64,000 nt of DNA, taken from positions 1 through 64,000 of the forward strand of contig NZ_PGGO01000025.1 of assembly GCF_003010955.1 (NCBI RefSeq). The letters are read 5' to 3'. The translations under genes were made by a program, and so were the position numbers. The notes under the pieces are model-generated. The model did not search any database and was not told the origin of the DNA. It was given only the letters and a program-made list of their open reading frames with translations. Origin of the DNA: Phyllobacterium brassicacearum. GTDB taxonomy: Bacteria > Pseudomonadota > Alphaproteobacteria > Rhizobiales > Rhizobiaceae. Each line of letters begins with the position of its first letter. Within the stretch, counting starts at the first letter, position 1. Below, piece by piece: positions 24,865 to 34,097 of this stretch.

Positions 24865-27570
24865 TTACACTTCATGTCCAGCCAATTGCTCCGGCCCCTC
24901 GCTCCCTTTGCGGTGTAACGCAGCATTGGTTCCCTCAGCTTTGCTCGAGCGCATGGACGCTATGGTCCACGGCTCGTCCGAGGTGACCGCGGCGAGACTT
25001 GCGCTCATGCGCGACAGGGCATCGGTCAGTTTCTTAACGTCCGAAACGCTGCCAACTCCAATCGCTTCTTGCGCAATCGATGTGACCGCCGCCACATGCG
25101 CCGTTGCATCCGCAAACCCGAAATCAATCCTGGTGTCGCCCTCATCGTCGCTGTCATCGGACGCAGGTGCTGAGGCTGCAATCGAGAGCACAGGATAGTC
25201 ATCCTGCTCATCGATCAACGGGCGTTCGGCAAAGGGATCGTCAGGGTCAATCGCGCTTCCTGAACCAGCCTCATGGCTGTCAGGCGCTTCAGCTGCCGTG
25301 AAGCCGGAAACGCCATCCGGAGCGGATGACGTCATCGCGGGCTCGATTCCGTCGACCGCTGCGCCGACTGCAATCGCCGTGCCTTGCGATGCCATGGGCC
25401 GACCTGCATGCGGCGGCTGCTCTGCCGCGGCATAGAGCCGAGCCCGCTCTTCGATCACCCCGCGCCGTGCCTGAATGATAGCCGTCCGCAGCGGCGCGAT
25501 GGACGCCATGGCCCGTTTGCGTGCGCGCTTGCTCCTGACCTTGAACGTCTTGTCCTCTCCAAGAAGCGGGCCATACAAGCCAGGTTGCACACGCAAATTG
25601 TACAAAAGGTGCGCCGTTGCACCATTGTCGAGCGCTGCGACCGCATCCCGAAACACCTGGGCAAACCGATCGGCATTGCGGTAAACCGAGCGCGCAAGAT
25701 CGATGATATCGGCCGCTTCATCATCCATCGTCGGCCGGTCCAGGACGGGCGCTGCAGCACCGGTATTGCCAGGAAGCGGCAACGGCTGCGGCGAAACGGG
25801 TTGAGGCGTGTCCGGATTGTCCGGCGGTGCCGGGCGCTCCTGGAACAGCGGCCACTCGGGTGTCAGCACGAGTTCAGGCTTTAGCATGCGGGCCGTATTG
25901 GCAGCGACCTGTTTGCGCCGGTCGACAAACTTTTGATCCGTGTAGAAATTGAGCTTGTTGAGGATGGCGCCGTAGGTCCCGCGGATCTGCAGGATGGTCG
26001 AATGGTCATCGAGGCGCAGGACCGCGTCCGGATCCATGAGCGGTATAAGCTCAAACCGTCCTTGCGAAGCCTGTTTGCTCATCAGCAAACCGCCTCCCTT
26101 GCCCCACCCTTCCCGTTCGACATACTGGCGGCCGAGATTGAGCGATACGATCTTGGCGGTGGTATCGTCACCAACGGCGATATTGAGCTTGATATCCATG
26201 TTGCCGAGCAGGGCGTCGCGGGTCTTCACGCCATACCGTTCGTCGATCTGCGGAATATTCTGGGCAATCAGGGCAATCGTCATGCCATAGCCGGCAACAA
26301 GCGGCGCACGCTTGATGATCTCCGGAAGCCGCTCGAACTGATAGAACTCGTCGAGCATCATCAGAATCCTGTGCGGTTCATCCTCTCCTGGAAGTGTCCG
26401 CAGCATCACGTCATGGATCTGTTGGATCAGAAGGCGAATGATGGGCTCGACCGTACCGAAATCGGAAACCGGGCTTGCGATGAACAGGGAGAAGGGATTG
26501 CGGCGCAGTTCGCGAATGTCGAAATCGCTGGAACTCGTTGCTTCGGCCATCAGCAAGTTGTTGAAAGGCGCAAGTGCTGTTGTGATGTTTCCCTCGAACG
26601 ACGGCCGCTGTTCCTCGTCGCGACCGAGATGCTGCCTGAATGTATCCTGGATAAAGCCGTTCAATTCTGGCTCGTTCTGCAAGATATTGAATATAAGCGC
26701 CGAGAAGGATCCGCCTGAGGAAAACATGCGCAGCACTGAACGCAGGGTGCGGCGGCCTTCCATGGATTTCGATTCCAGCACATAGCCGAGAACACCGGCA
26801 AAAAGGCTGCGCGCCGTTTGTTTCCATATCGACGTTTCTTTCTCATCGAGCGGAATCAGGCTGGCGGAGAGATTGAGCAGGTCCGTCGATCGCTCCGGCC
26901 AGTCGCGCACGAAGTCGAGCGGGTTCCAGCGATGCGTAAACTTTGACCCCGGAGCGAAGACAAAGCATCTCTGCCCCATGGCCAGACGTGCCGGTCCCGT
27001 CTTTTCCCAATTCTCCAGCTTTACATCGAGGACGATCGCACTGCCCTGGTATTCGAGCAGATTGGTCATGACGAAACCGCGGCCCTTGCCGGATCGCGAC
27101 GGACCATTGACGAAGAAGTGGCTGTCACCGCTATAACGGACTTCCGGAGCGCTGTTGCCCTTGCCAAAGGTGCCGAGCAGGATCGAATTGCCGGGTTTGC
27201 CGTCGAGCAGCCCGGCTTTCTTCAGATCGCGCAGCTCAGCCAACCGCGATCCGTCAGCAGGCGGTTTGACTGCCCAGGGCTGCTTTACAAGCAGAATGCC
27301 CGCCGCGCCGAGGGCAAAAGCCTCAACTGCAGTCGCACCGGCAGCGATCGTGGCGATGCGGCTGATACGCGCATCCGCGGCATAGGCGGCAAGCTGCTTT
27401 GCCGGCATCAGCAGATCGCCGCCAAAGAAAGCCTTCCACATAGCTGTGGATTTGAGCACGAAGAAGCTCGCAGCCGCATAATTGGCCGACCAGCCCAAAC
27501 CGAGGCCCGCTGCCGCAACGACAGGACCAGCAGTGAGAAGTGCGATCTTTTCGTACTTCGTCAGCGTCAT
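24865..27570 (-). CDS. virD4: Type IV coupling protein VirD4/TraG, with long C-terminal extension
   Basis: 901 residues; the ATG at 27570 overlaps the nuclease stop (ATGA). N-terminal membrane spans, then Walker A FVNGPSRSGKGRGFVMTNLLEY and Walker B ILMMLDEFYQFERL. The TraG/VirD4 core runs to about residue 540; after it comes a Pro-rich linker and an acidic tail rich in Asp/Ala (PASDDSDDEGDTRIDF), making it about 250 residues longer than Agrobacterium VirD4. Coupling proteins select substrates for the channel. The extension may bind a particular substrate or chaperone. Confidence 0.93.
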   Translation of the reverse strand: MTLTKYEKIALLTAGPVVAAAGLGLGWSANYAAASFFVLKSTAMWKAFFGGDLLMPAKQLAAYAADARISRIATIAAGATAVEAFALGAAGILLVKQPWAVKPPADGSRLAELRDLKKAGLLDGKPGNSILLGTFGKGNSAPEVRYSGDSHFFVNGPSRSGKGRGFVMTNLLEYQGSAIVLDVKLENWEKTGPARLAMGQRCFVFAPGSKFTHRWNPLDFVRDWPERSTDLLNLSASLIPLDEKETSIWKQTARSLFAGVLGYVLESKSMEGRRTLRSVLRMFSSGGSFSALIFNILQNEPELNGFIQDTFRQHLGRDEEQRPSFEGNITTALAPFNNLLMAEATSSSDFDIRELRRNPFSLFIASPVSDFGTVEPIIRLLIQQIHDVMLRTLPGEDEPHRILMMLDEFYQFERLPEIIKRAPLVAGYGMTIALIAQNIPQIDERYGVKTRDALLGNMDIKLNIAVGDDTTAKIVSLNLGRQYVEREGWGKGGGLLMSKQASQGRFELIPLMDPDAVLRLDDHSTILQIRGTYGAILNKLNFYTDQKFVDRRKQVAANTARMLKPELVLTPEWPLFQERPAPPDNPDTPQPVSPQPLPLPGNTGAAAPVLDRPTMDDEAADIIDLARSVYRNADRFAQVFRDAVAALDNGATAHLLYNLRVQPGLYGPLLGEDKTFKVRSKRARKRAMASIAPLRTAIIQARRGVIEERARLYAAAEQPPHAGRPMASQGTAIAVGAAVDGIEPAMTSSAPDGVSGFTAAEAPDSHEAGSGSAIDPDDPFAERPLIDEQDDYPVLSIAASAPASDDSDDEGDTRIDFGFADATAHVAAVTSIAQEAIGVGSVSDVKKLTDALSRMSASLAAVTSDEPWTIASMRSSKAEGTNAALHRKGSEGPEQLAGHEV

Positions 27571-28043
27571 TGCGTTGCTCCACACCAGTGCGCGATCCGG
27601 CCGGACTTTGCCTCGGAACCGGGTTTCCAGACGAGTGCGACGCCTTCCTGGACAAGGATTGATCCAATGTCCGAGCCATCCTGCAGGGTGAGCCAGCCCA
27701 GAGATCGCCCGTAGCGATCCGTCTCTCCGGAATGTCTGACAGTGACAGTTTCGCCGGAGATCAGCTCGCGCAGTCGCGCCTTGGCTTCAAGACCCTTGAC
27801 CAGCTCGTGTTCGCACGTCGGGTGATATGTCTCCGGCGTGTCGATGTCCTTCAGCCGGACCTTCACCGCACAGCCGCGCTTAAAACCAGTCTCTGCCTTG
27901 CACGGTAAAGCCACGGTATCGCCATCAATCACGATGATCCGATCGCCGCCAATCTTTTCAGTCAGCGGCGCATGACCACCCGCTGAAGCGGCACCGGTCA
28001 GCAATGCAGCTGCAAGCAGCGCGATCATTCCAGCGATCTTCAT
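27567..28043 (-). CDS. Secreted staphylococcal-nuclease-like (SNase) protein in the T4SS operon
   Basis: 158 residues; ATG at 28043 overlaps the virB11 stop. Signal peptide AGMIALLAAALLTGAASAGG. SNase fold with the catalytic set visible: Arg and Glu in VRLKDIDTPETYH, and Arg in TDRYGRSLGWLTL; also VIDGDTV at the start of the fold. Predicted calcium-dependent phosphodiesterase in the periplasm. Its coupled position between virB11 and virD4 suggests a link to transfer, for example opening the way or trimming DNA, but this is inference. Confidence 0.85.
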   Translation of the reverse strand: MKIAGMIALLAAALLTGAASAGGHAPLTEKIGGDRIIVIDGDTVALPCKAETGFKRGCAVKVRLKDIDTPETYHPTCEHELVKGLEAKARLRELISGETVTVRHSGETDRYGRSLGWLTLQDGSDIGSILVQEGVALVWKPGSEAKSGRIAHWCGATQ

Positions 28044-29122
28044 TGAGCGGCCTTCCACTTGTTGAAGTAGATCTCTGTGACACCGCGCCGCCCTGTCTTG
28101 GGATCGCGGGCGATCTGAATGATGACCGGGACCACAAAGCGTACGAACTCAAGCAGCTCTGCCTTGGTCAGGCCCAATCCGCCTTGCATCGTTGCCATGG
28201 CCAGGCGCTCATATGCACCAACGGGATTATCGGCGTGCAGTGTGGACATGGAGCCAGGGTGCCCGGTATTGATTGCCTGCAGAAACGAAAAGGCTTCGGC
28301 GCCGCGCACCTCGCCCATAAAAATGCGATCCGGCCGCAAGCGCAACGCCGCCTCGAGACAGTCCTGGATAGTAGACCTCGCCCTCCCCTGCCCACCCCTG
28401 GATGTCACGAGCGCGAGATGGTTCGGCTGCGGCGGCTTCAGCTCGCGTGTATCTTCGATCGACACGAGCCGTTCCCAAGCCGGAACATCCTTCAGCATGC
28501 CATTGAAAAACGTCGTCTTGCCCGAGGACGTGCCGCCCGATATCAGCATGGTAATATGGTTCTCGACGGCATACCGCAGCCAGTCGCGGCGGGCTTGCGG
28601 GGTTGGATCGCGCAACCGCTCGATCAACTCAAGATCCAGTTCCGACAACGTGTTCGGTTCAACGTGGCGAGGCCCGATGACCTTGACTCGATCAAGTCCG
28701 CCCATGGCCATATACTGATCCATGCTTATATCGGTAATGACCTGCTTGCGGATCGAGAACGCGCCACCCATGGAAGCAACGGGCGAAAGCACGGCCTGGA
28801 AGCGTTCGCCATTCGGCATTGCTGCCGACAATAGCGGCGTTTCCTCATTGACGTTCTGACTGGTATTGCCGGCAATCATCCGGGCGAGATGCACGATGGC
28901 CTTGGCATCGAGACCGGGTACGTCATGACGCTGCATCTGCGCTACACCACGCTCCTCGATCCAGATTTCGCCGGGCCGGTTGCACATGATTTCGATCACG
29001 TCTGGACTTTGCAGCCACTGCCGGATCGGCGCGGCTGCTTGCCTCATATAGGTGGACATGCCTGCCCACATCGCCTCGCTGTGGGCGTCGGGCTCGGATG
29101 GGTTTCTTGCCGCGACGTTCAC
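28040..29122 (-). CDS. virB11: T4SS ATPase VirB11
   Basis: 360 residues of the PulE/VirB11 hexameric ATPase family: Walker A LISGGTSSGKTTFFNGML, Asp box LVSIEDTRELK, Walker B RPDRIFMGEVRGAEAF and the His box region INTGHPGSMSTLHADNP. Start overlaps the virB10 stop. Switches the machine between pilus assembly and substrate export. Confidence 0.95.
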   Translation of the reverse strand: MNVAARNPSEPDAHSEAMWAGMSTYMRQAAAPIRQWLQSPDVIEIMCNRPGEIWIEERGVAQMQRHDVPGLDAKAIVHLARMIAGNTSQNVNEETPLLSAAMPNGERFQAVLSPVASMGGAFSIRKQVITDISMDQYMAMGGLDRVKVIGPRHVEPNTLSELDLELIERLRDPTPQARRDWLRYAVENHITMLISGGTSSGKTTFFNGMLKDVPAWERLVSIEDTRELKPPQPNHLALVTSRGGQGRARSTIQDCLEAALRLRPDRIFMGEVRGAEAFSFLQAINTGHPGSMSTLHADNPVGAYERLAMATMQGGLGLTKAELLEFVRFVVPVIIQIARDPKTGRRGVTEIYFNKWKAAQ

Positions 29123-30345
29123 TTGATGATTCCCTTCACCTTGCGATGACGCAGCTCGTAAAGGGCTTCCTTCACCGGATCCGGGTAAAGGGACGAGAAA
29201 TCAAGATCACGCCGGACAAACACGATGATCTGGGTGCCCTGATCGACGTGAATGGTTGGCGGAATGCTGATCGAATCCTTCAGTGCCTGGTTGGCCATGT
29301 CGGACATCGTTTGCGAGATCGTCTGCTGTGCCTGCGTTTGACCATTGTTCGATCCCGATCCAGCATCGGAGGAACCATTGGAGTTGAGCCCGGCAATGAA
29401 CGACGATACACCGCCGACAAGCGACAGCACGGCGGAAGCGCCGAAGCGCTCGAGGTAATGTTTGTCGACAATGCCACCGACACCGGAGCGGCCAAGGTCA
29501 TCGGTGCCATAGGAGCCGAGCGACACGGATGTGCCGTCAGCGCGCAGCGCCCGCGTCCACACGATCAGGATCCGTGTCTGACCGCGCGACAGGCCGCTGC
29601 GGTATTCTCCGGTCAGCATGGTTCCTTTCGGTAAGAGCACCCGGCGGCCATCGAACGAATAGATATCCGAAGAGATCACAGCGCGAACCATGCCGGGCAA
29701 GTCAGACTGGATCGCCGTTTCGAGAATGCCGCGGATCATTGTCCCCTGCGGGATCAGAGCGTCTATCCGATGATTTTGTGTCGCCTTTACGAGCTCCACA
29801 TCCTGTGCAGCCGTTCGGCCGAGAAAGCGGCGGTTTGCATCCTCGTTCGGCTCCATCCCGGCGGCGATCCCGCCAGCATCGTCTCCGCCAAGTGAAGCGC
29901 CTGTCGGACCGGCTGGCCCATCGACAACGATCATGTTTGACCGCAGGCGTTCGAGCCGGCGCGCTTCTTCTTCGCGTCGCAAACGTTCAGCCTCTTCTTG
30001 AGCCCGGCGCGCAGCACCATCGACCGGCACCACGGTCGGCGCCACCACAGGAACAACGGCGGGTTCGGGAACTGGTGGCGGGGGCTCGATAACAAGCCTG
30101 TTGTCAGTCGGCTCTGCCGGCACACTGAAAGACAGGTTTGGCGCTGAGCTTGCCGTGCGGAACTCCTCGTCGGAGGTCAGATCTGTTTGTGCCGCAGGCT
30201 TGAGATACGAAACATAACCGGCATAGCCGAGCGCCCCGATGGCGACCGTTAGCAACAGACAGGCTACAAGCGGATTGGAGCGCCCTGTCCGCGTGGCGGC
30301 AACCGTCTCGCCAATGCTTGCTTCCCGTTCGAAATCAATGGTCAT
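29119..30345 (-). CDS. virB10: T4SS core/outer-membrane scaffold VirB10
   Basis: 408 residues: one N-terminal inner-membrane span (NPLVACLLLTVAIGALGYAGYV), a Pro/Arg/Glu-rich periplasmic linker (about 85-150), and a TrbI-type beta-barrel domain (IPQGTMIRGILETAIQSDLPG; LLPKGTMLTGEYRSGLSRGQTRI; SFIAGLNSNGSSDAG). It spans both membranes and, with VirB7 and VirB9-like partners, forms the core ring. Overlaps the end of virB9 by 11 bases. Confidence 0.95.
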   Translation of the reverse strand: MTIDFEREASIGETVAATRTGRSNPLVACLLLTVAIGALGYAGYVSYLKPAAQTDLTSDEEFRTASSAPNLSFSVPAEPTDNRLVIEPPPPVPEPAVVPVVAPTVVPVDGAARRAQEEAERLRREEEARRLERLRSNMIVVDGPAGPTGASLGGDDAGGIAAGMEPNEDANRRFLGRTAAQDVELVKATQNHRIDALIPQGTMIRGILETAIQSDLPGMVRAVISSDIYSFDGRRVLLPKGTMLTGEYRSGLSRGQTRILIVWTRALRADGTSVSLGSYGTDDLGRSGVGGIVDKHYLERFGASAVLSLVGGVSSFIAGLNSNGSSDAGSGSNNGQTQAQQTISQTMSDMANQALKDSISIPPTIHVDQGTQIIVFVRRDLDFSSLYPDPVKEALYELRHRKVKGIIK

Positions 30346-31135
30346 TTTGGCGTCCCCCGAAACTTGTCCAAATGGTTCTCTTTCCCGTCAGCTTCATATT
30401 GAAGACGCAGGTGCTGACTTTGCCGCTACGCAGGGTCCATTGCCGGTTCACATTGTCGACGACGATGTAATTGCCTTCGCGGCGATAATTGACGAGGGTT
30501 TCACTGCCATCCGATTTCACGGCAAAAATGCCGGGCACTTCGCCGGTGAACTCGAAGAAAGTCTTGGTGCCGTCATCGGCGACGGACACCGGCTTGTTCT
30601 CCGGGGCACCCTTGTATCCGTAGTCGTAATTGACTTTGGCAGGGTCGGAGAGAGCCGCCCGCACGTTCGGCATCGAGGCGTTCAGTTTGGCCGCAGCCAG
30701 CAGCCGTGCATCTGCCTCGTCGTCCGGATAGGAAAACCGCAGCTTGATGACGGCGTTCCTGGAATTGCCGACCGGCGCACCCCTCATCATGAAGTTGTAG
30801 ACGCGCCTCGACGTGACAACATTCATGTTGGTCACCGCATTCGGCTCCAGCGGCTTGATGAACAGGAACTTTTTTGATTGATCCGGAACCGCCTGCCAGC
30901 TCTGGCTGTCACCCATCGCAACCGTGGCAATCTGCTCGTCGTCGTTGAAGACGACCATGGTAGAAACGCCCATCATGCCCGATAGGAAAACGATGTTGTC
31001 TTTCTGATAGGTCACGGTGCGGATGCGCTCATCCGCCTTGACCGATCTGGGCGTGCTTTCCGCCAACGCCGCAACATTCCCCTGGACGAGGGCAATCAGC
31101 GCCGAACCAAGTATGAGGTTTGCCCGCAATCTCAT
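30335..31135 (-). CDS. virB9: T4SS outer core protein VirB9
   Basis: 266 residues with a signal peptide (LILGSALIALVQGNVAALA). VirB9/CagX pattern: RIRTVTYQKDNIVFLSGMMGVSTMVVF at the N-terminus and, in the C-terminal lobe, NRQWTLRSGKVSTCVFN. The Cys near the C-terminus could pair with the VirB7-like lipoprotein. Coupled to virB8 by ATGA. Confidence 0.93.
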   Translation of the reverse strand: MRLRANLILGSALIALVQGNVAALAESTPRSVKADERIRTVTYQKDNIVFLSGMMGVSTMVVFNDDEQIATVAMGDSQSWQAVPDQSKKFLFIKPLEPNAVTNMNVVTSRRVYNFMMRGAPVGNSRNAVIKLRFSYPDDEADARLLAAAKLNASMPNVRAALSDPAKVNYDYGYKGAPENKPVSVADDGTKTFFEFTGEVPGIFAVKSDGSETLVNYRREGNYIVVDNVNRQWTLRSGKVSTCVFNMKLTGKRTIWTSFGGRQNDH

Positions 31136-31881
31136 GGCTTCACCTCTCGCACTTCCGGCGTGATCGTTTCCTGATCACGGCGGTATTCGGTCACCTGAAA
31201 GCCGAGCGGATTGTCGAAGCGCCAGTCATTGCGCATCGGTTCGGAGGTGTAACGGAACCGGACATTGGCAACCCAGTGTTCGATCACCGTCCCTTGCGCG
31301 CTCGTGCGGGTCGTCGAAAACCGTGCGGCCGCAGTCTTGTCATTGAGAAAGATGATGCTCTTGATCTGCACCGAGACGATCGTGTTCGGCCCATAGGTCT
31401 TCATCGGATTGTTCGGGTTGGATCCGGCATAAAGACCGGCGAGATCCTCTGCCGCTTTGCCGGTGGAATAAAGCGAAGACAGATCGAAATTGTCGCGCAA
31501 GCCCTTCGGATCATAGGTCTCACGCGCCCGGATGAAGCGCACGATATTGGCGCGTGTCACCGCTTCATTCTGTGTCAGGTCACCGCGAGCCCGAAGCGGC
31601 TGGCTGGCCTCGACAAAGCCGGTTGTCTTGTCGACCTCCAGCACGACCACGTCGAACTGTTTCAGCGGCAACATCAGCCAAAGCAGGCCGATAGCAGCGA
31701 CTGATGTCGCTCCCATGCAAATTGCCACCGTGCGCCAGACACCGCGGGAGATGGCGACCGAGCGATAGACAGATTTTTCCCACCTCTCCCCTTCGGAATA
31801 ATAACTTGGGTCGATCACGGCTGGTTCATCTGCGGTCATTATGTCCCCGCCCTCCATCCTGGTTTCCTCAATGCCTGTCAT
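31132..31881 (-). CDS. virB8: T4SS inner-membrane protein VirB8
   Basis: 249 residues: short cytoplasmic head, one span (TVAICMGATSVAAIGLLWLMLPL), then the periplasmic NTF2-like VirB8 domain (VDKTTGFVEASQPL; VTRANIVRFIRARETYD; ARFSTTRTSAQGTVIEHWVANVRFRY). Nucleates the inner-membrane complex. Start overlaps the virB6 stop (ATGA). Confidence 0.94.
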   Translation of the reverse strand: MTGIEETRMEGGDIMTADEPAVIDPSYYSEGERWEKSVYRSVAISRGVWRTVAICMGATSVAAIGLLWLMLPLKQFDVVVLEVDKTTGFVEASQPLRARGDLTQNEAVTRANIVRFIRARETYDPKGLRDNFDLSSLYSTGKAAEDLAGLYAGSNPNNPMKTYGPNTIVSVQIKSIIFLNDKTAAARFSTTRTSAQGTVIEHWVANVRFRYTSEPMRNDWRFDNPLGFQVTEYRRDQETITPEVREVKP

Positions 31882-32891
31882 CGGCGGGCATTCCTTGCTG
31901 CGGCTTCAACCTGGGCACGCGATGCATTCGCCCCGTGAATGCTGGCGGATGATCCTCCGCCCCCGGACAAGCGCCCCTGCAAGGCCGCAACGCGGTTGCT
32001 GCCAAACCGGCCAAGACGTCTGGCCGTATCGCGAAGTCCGGTATTGCCACGCTCGAGCCGTGCCCCTCCGGCAATGCCGTGTGCCAGGTGCAGCGATTGC
32101 TTGAGCACCAGGAGCGTGACGACGCACATCAGCAGGAACGGCGCGATAACCGTCATCGCCGTATCGGCGGTCATGCCCTGAACATCATTGAGCGTAGCCT
32201 GCAACAGCAAGAGCATGACGCCGAGCTGCCCGTAAACGATGACCGGGAGCAGTGCATATTGCCCGAGCGAGCGCATCCATCCGTCGGTGATGTGTGAGGT
32301 AAAATTGAACATCGCGAAGCAAAGGATGATTGGGCCGATCGCCAGCAGCAGGAACATCGTCATCTTGCCAATCATCAGAAGCACGACTGCGACGGCAATC
32401 AGCGCCCCGACAATCGCCATGACGAAGATCGCGAGGATCATCAGGCCGACACCTGTCCAGCCACCCGCTGACGAGATGGTCTTTGACGCCTCAAGACCGG
32501 CCGTCCAGATATCGGTCAGGCCCTGGCTCATGGACGACGCACTGGAGCCGCAGGTCGTGCCGCCAGCGGCCTGACAGACCAGTGCGGCAACAGCATTCGG
32601 CGCTTCGACCAGCGGCTTGACCACCAATGGCTGATAGGTCCCCCACGAGAAGATGAACGCGTAAATGAGGATCAGTTTGCCGAACCGCCAGACGAACGCA
32701 CCTGCCGTCATCTGTGCCCGGCCGAACAGCATTTCATAGCCCCACCAGACGACAAAGCAGGTCATGCCGGCCAGAAAGACAGGCTGCAGGGCCGTGGCAA
32801 GGCTATTATAGAGCGTCTGCACCATCGTCGTGCCCATGCTATCGACCTTGCCGAACAGGGCCGCGAAGATGTCATTTGAGGATCCGGCCAT
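31878..32891 (-). CDS. virB6: T4SS polytopic channel protein VirB6
   Basis: 337 residues with six or more membrane spans (PVFLAGMTCFVVWWGYEML; FGKLILIYAFIFSWGTY; VALIAVAVVLLMIGKMTMFLLLAIGPIIL-type core) and the TrbL/VirB6 signature region around the conserved Trp (MRSLGQYALLPVIVYG). The soluble C-terminal tail is Gly/Ser/Arg-rich. Channel component. Confidence 0.93.
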   Translation of the reverse strand: MAGSSNDIFAALFGKVDSMGTTMVQTLYNSLATALQPVFLAGMTCFVVWWGYEMLFGRAQMTAGAFVWRFGKLILIYAFIFSWGTYQPLVVKPLVEAPNAVAALVCQAAGGTTCGSSASSMSQGLTDIWTAGLEASKTISSAGGWTGVGLMILAIFVMAIVGALIAVAVVLLMIGKMTMFLLLAIGPIILCFAMFNFTSHITDGWMRSLGQYALLPVIVYGQLGVMLLLLQATLNDVQGMTADTAMTVIAPFLLMCVVTLLVLKQSLHLAHGIAGGARLERGNTGLRDTARRLGRFGSNRVAALQGRLSGGGGSSASIHGANASRAQVEAAARNARR

Positions 32892-32894
32892 GGC

Positions 32895-33131
32895 TTACAT
32901 CTCCTGAATGGTCGACACATCTGGACCCGGTCCATTCAGCAGGTTGACCTTAAGCATTGGCCCGCAGCCCACTGAGGCGAAGGCCGAACCCGACCAATAG
33001 GCGGATGGCGCGAGTGATGCGGAACATGGCGCTTTCAGCTCTTTGTGACCGGCGCATGCCGGCAGGACCAGCAGAGCTGCCCCCGCCACACTGACAGCGA
33101 CGAGATTTTTCAGGGGACGAACTCGCCTCAT
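32895..33131 (-). CDS. Small T4SS lipoprotein (VirB7/EexN-like)
   Basis: 78 residues with a lipobox VLPACAG ending the signal peptide. Later Cys residues (APCSASLAP, VGCGPMLKV) and a WSGSAFASVGCG stretch. Position directly before virB6 and overlap with the preceding gene (ATGA) fit a VirB7-like anchor that pairs with VirB9, or an entry-exclusion lipoprotein; the sequence does not decide. Confidence 0.78.
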   Translation of the reverse strand: MRRVRPLKNLVAVSVAGAALLVLPACAGHKELKAPCSASLAPSAYWSGSAFASVGCGPMLKVNLLNGPGPDVSTIQEM

Positions 33132-33358
33132 GGCGCCACCAACCGGGCCTTTGACGGATCATAGTCCATGATCTTCTTGACCTTTTCGGCGGCGGCTTTT
33201 TCTTCTTCTTGCTGAGCGCGTCGTGCGGCTATGTCGGCATCAATGGAATCGGTCAGATAATTGGCAGCAAAGATCAGCGAGCCGATCACAGTTGCGAGTG
33301 CCAAGGCGATCAGCAGCGAGGCCTTCAAACCTCCTAGCGAGATGAGATACCGGATCAT
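33128..33358 (-). CDS. Small single-span T4SS protein ending in the MDYDPSKAR motif
   Basis: 76 residues: a membrane span (ASLLIALALATVIGSLIFAANYL), a charged helix that looks coiled-coil (AARRAQQEEEKAAAEKVKK), and the last residues IMDYDPSKARLVAP. Nearly the same ending is present in the upstream gene product (MSYDPSKARFVVP) and inside the one before it (MDYDKSKVRLV). ATGA overlaps on both sides. Function unknown. Confidence 0.8.
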   Translation of the reverse strand: MIRYLISLGGLKASLLIALALATVIGSLIFAANYLTDSIDADIAARRAQQEEEKAAAEKVKKIMDYDPSKARLVAP

Positions 33359-34095
33359 GGCACGACAAACCTTGCCTTGGAGGGATCGTAACTCATGACC
33401 TTGGCGGCTTGCGCCTGCGCTGCGAGCTCCTGCATCTGCTGAGCATTGAGGGCCGCATTGCCGGCGTTCATCACGCCAATGAGTTCGTTGACCGTCTGCG
33501 CCGTCTGCGTCTGCAACTGCGAGTTCTGGTCGATCGATCCTTTGATATCGGGGGCTGTCCCGATCAGGCTGCCGGCTTGGCTGAACGCCTGGCTACGCTG
33601 CTCTGCGCTCGACTGCGTTCCCGAGATCATGCCGGTCAGCGCCGATGCGGTGTTGACCGCACTTTGATATGCCTTGTCGGATCCGGACAGGCTGCCGGCG
33701 TCCAACTTGCCAGAAAGCGACTTGACCAGGTTCAAGGCATTGAGGATGGTTGCTGCCTTTTTGCCAAATTCGCCAAGATTGCCCCACGACATCTGCCCGC
33801 CCACCAGCGAGCCGAAGTCCGGAGCGCCAGCCATTGAAAAGCCGGTCCCAAGCGCCGCGCTGGCAATATTCGACGTTGACCGGTTGCCCGTCACCGCCTC
33901 CAGCGTCTTGTTGACGGTGCCCAGAATATTGCTGTTCGACTTCATGATCTCCGACGTGTGCGATGCCGTCTGTGTCGCCTGTTCGAGGGTTGCCTCATCG
34001 ATCACCGGCACCTGGGCGTTGGCGCTGACGCCAAATGCCAGAACCCCGACAACGATGCCGGCACCCGCGCAACACAATCTCTTCATGCTGGTCAT
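33355..34095 (-). CDS. VirB5-like T4SS protein
   Basis: 246 residues with signal peptide (GIVVGVLAFGVSANA) then QVPVIDEATLEQATQTASHTSEIM, the usual start of VirB5/TrbJ-type minor pilus proteins, and long amphipathic helices (NQQLQ-type repeats near 180-235). Ends AAKVMSYDPSKARFVVP, sharing the terminal motif with its downstream neighbour. AGGAG seven bases before ATG. VirB5 proteins sit at the pilus tip in other systems. Confidence 0.75.
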   Translation of the reverse strand: MTSMKRLCCAGAGIVVGVLAFGVSANAQVPVIDEATLEQATQTASHTSEIMKSNSNILGTVNKTLEAVTGNRSTSNIASAALGTGFSMAGAPDFGSLVGGQMSWGNLGEFGKKAATILNALNLVKSLSGKLDAGSLSGSDKAYQSAVNTASALTGMISGTQSSAEQRSQAFSQAGSLIGTAPDIKGSIDQNSQLQTQTAQTVNELIGVMNAGNAALNAQQMQELAAQAQAAKVMSYDPSKARFVVP

Positions 34096-34097
34096 GA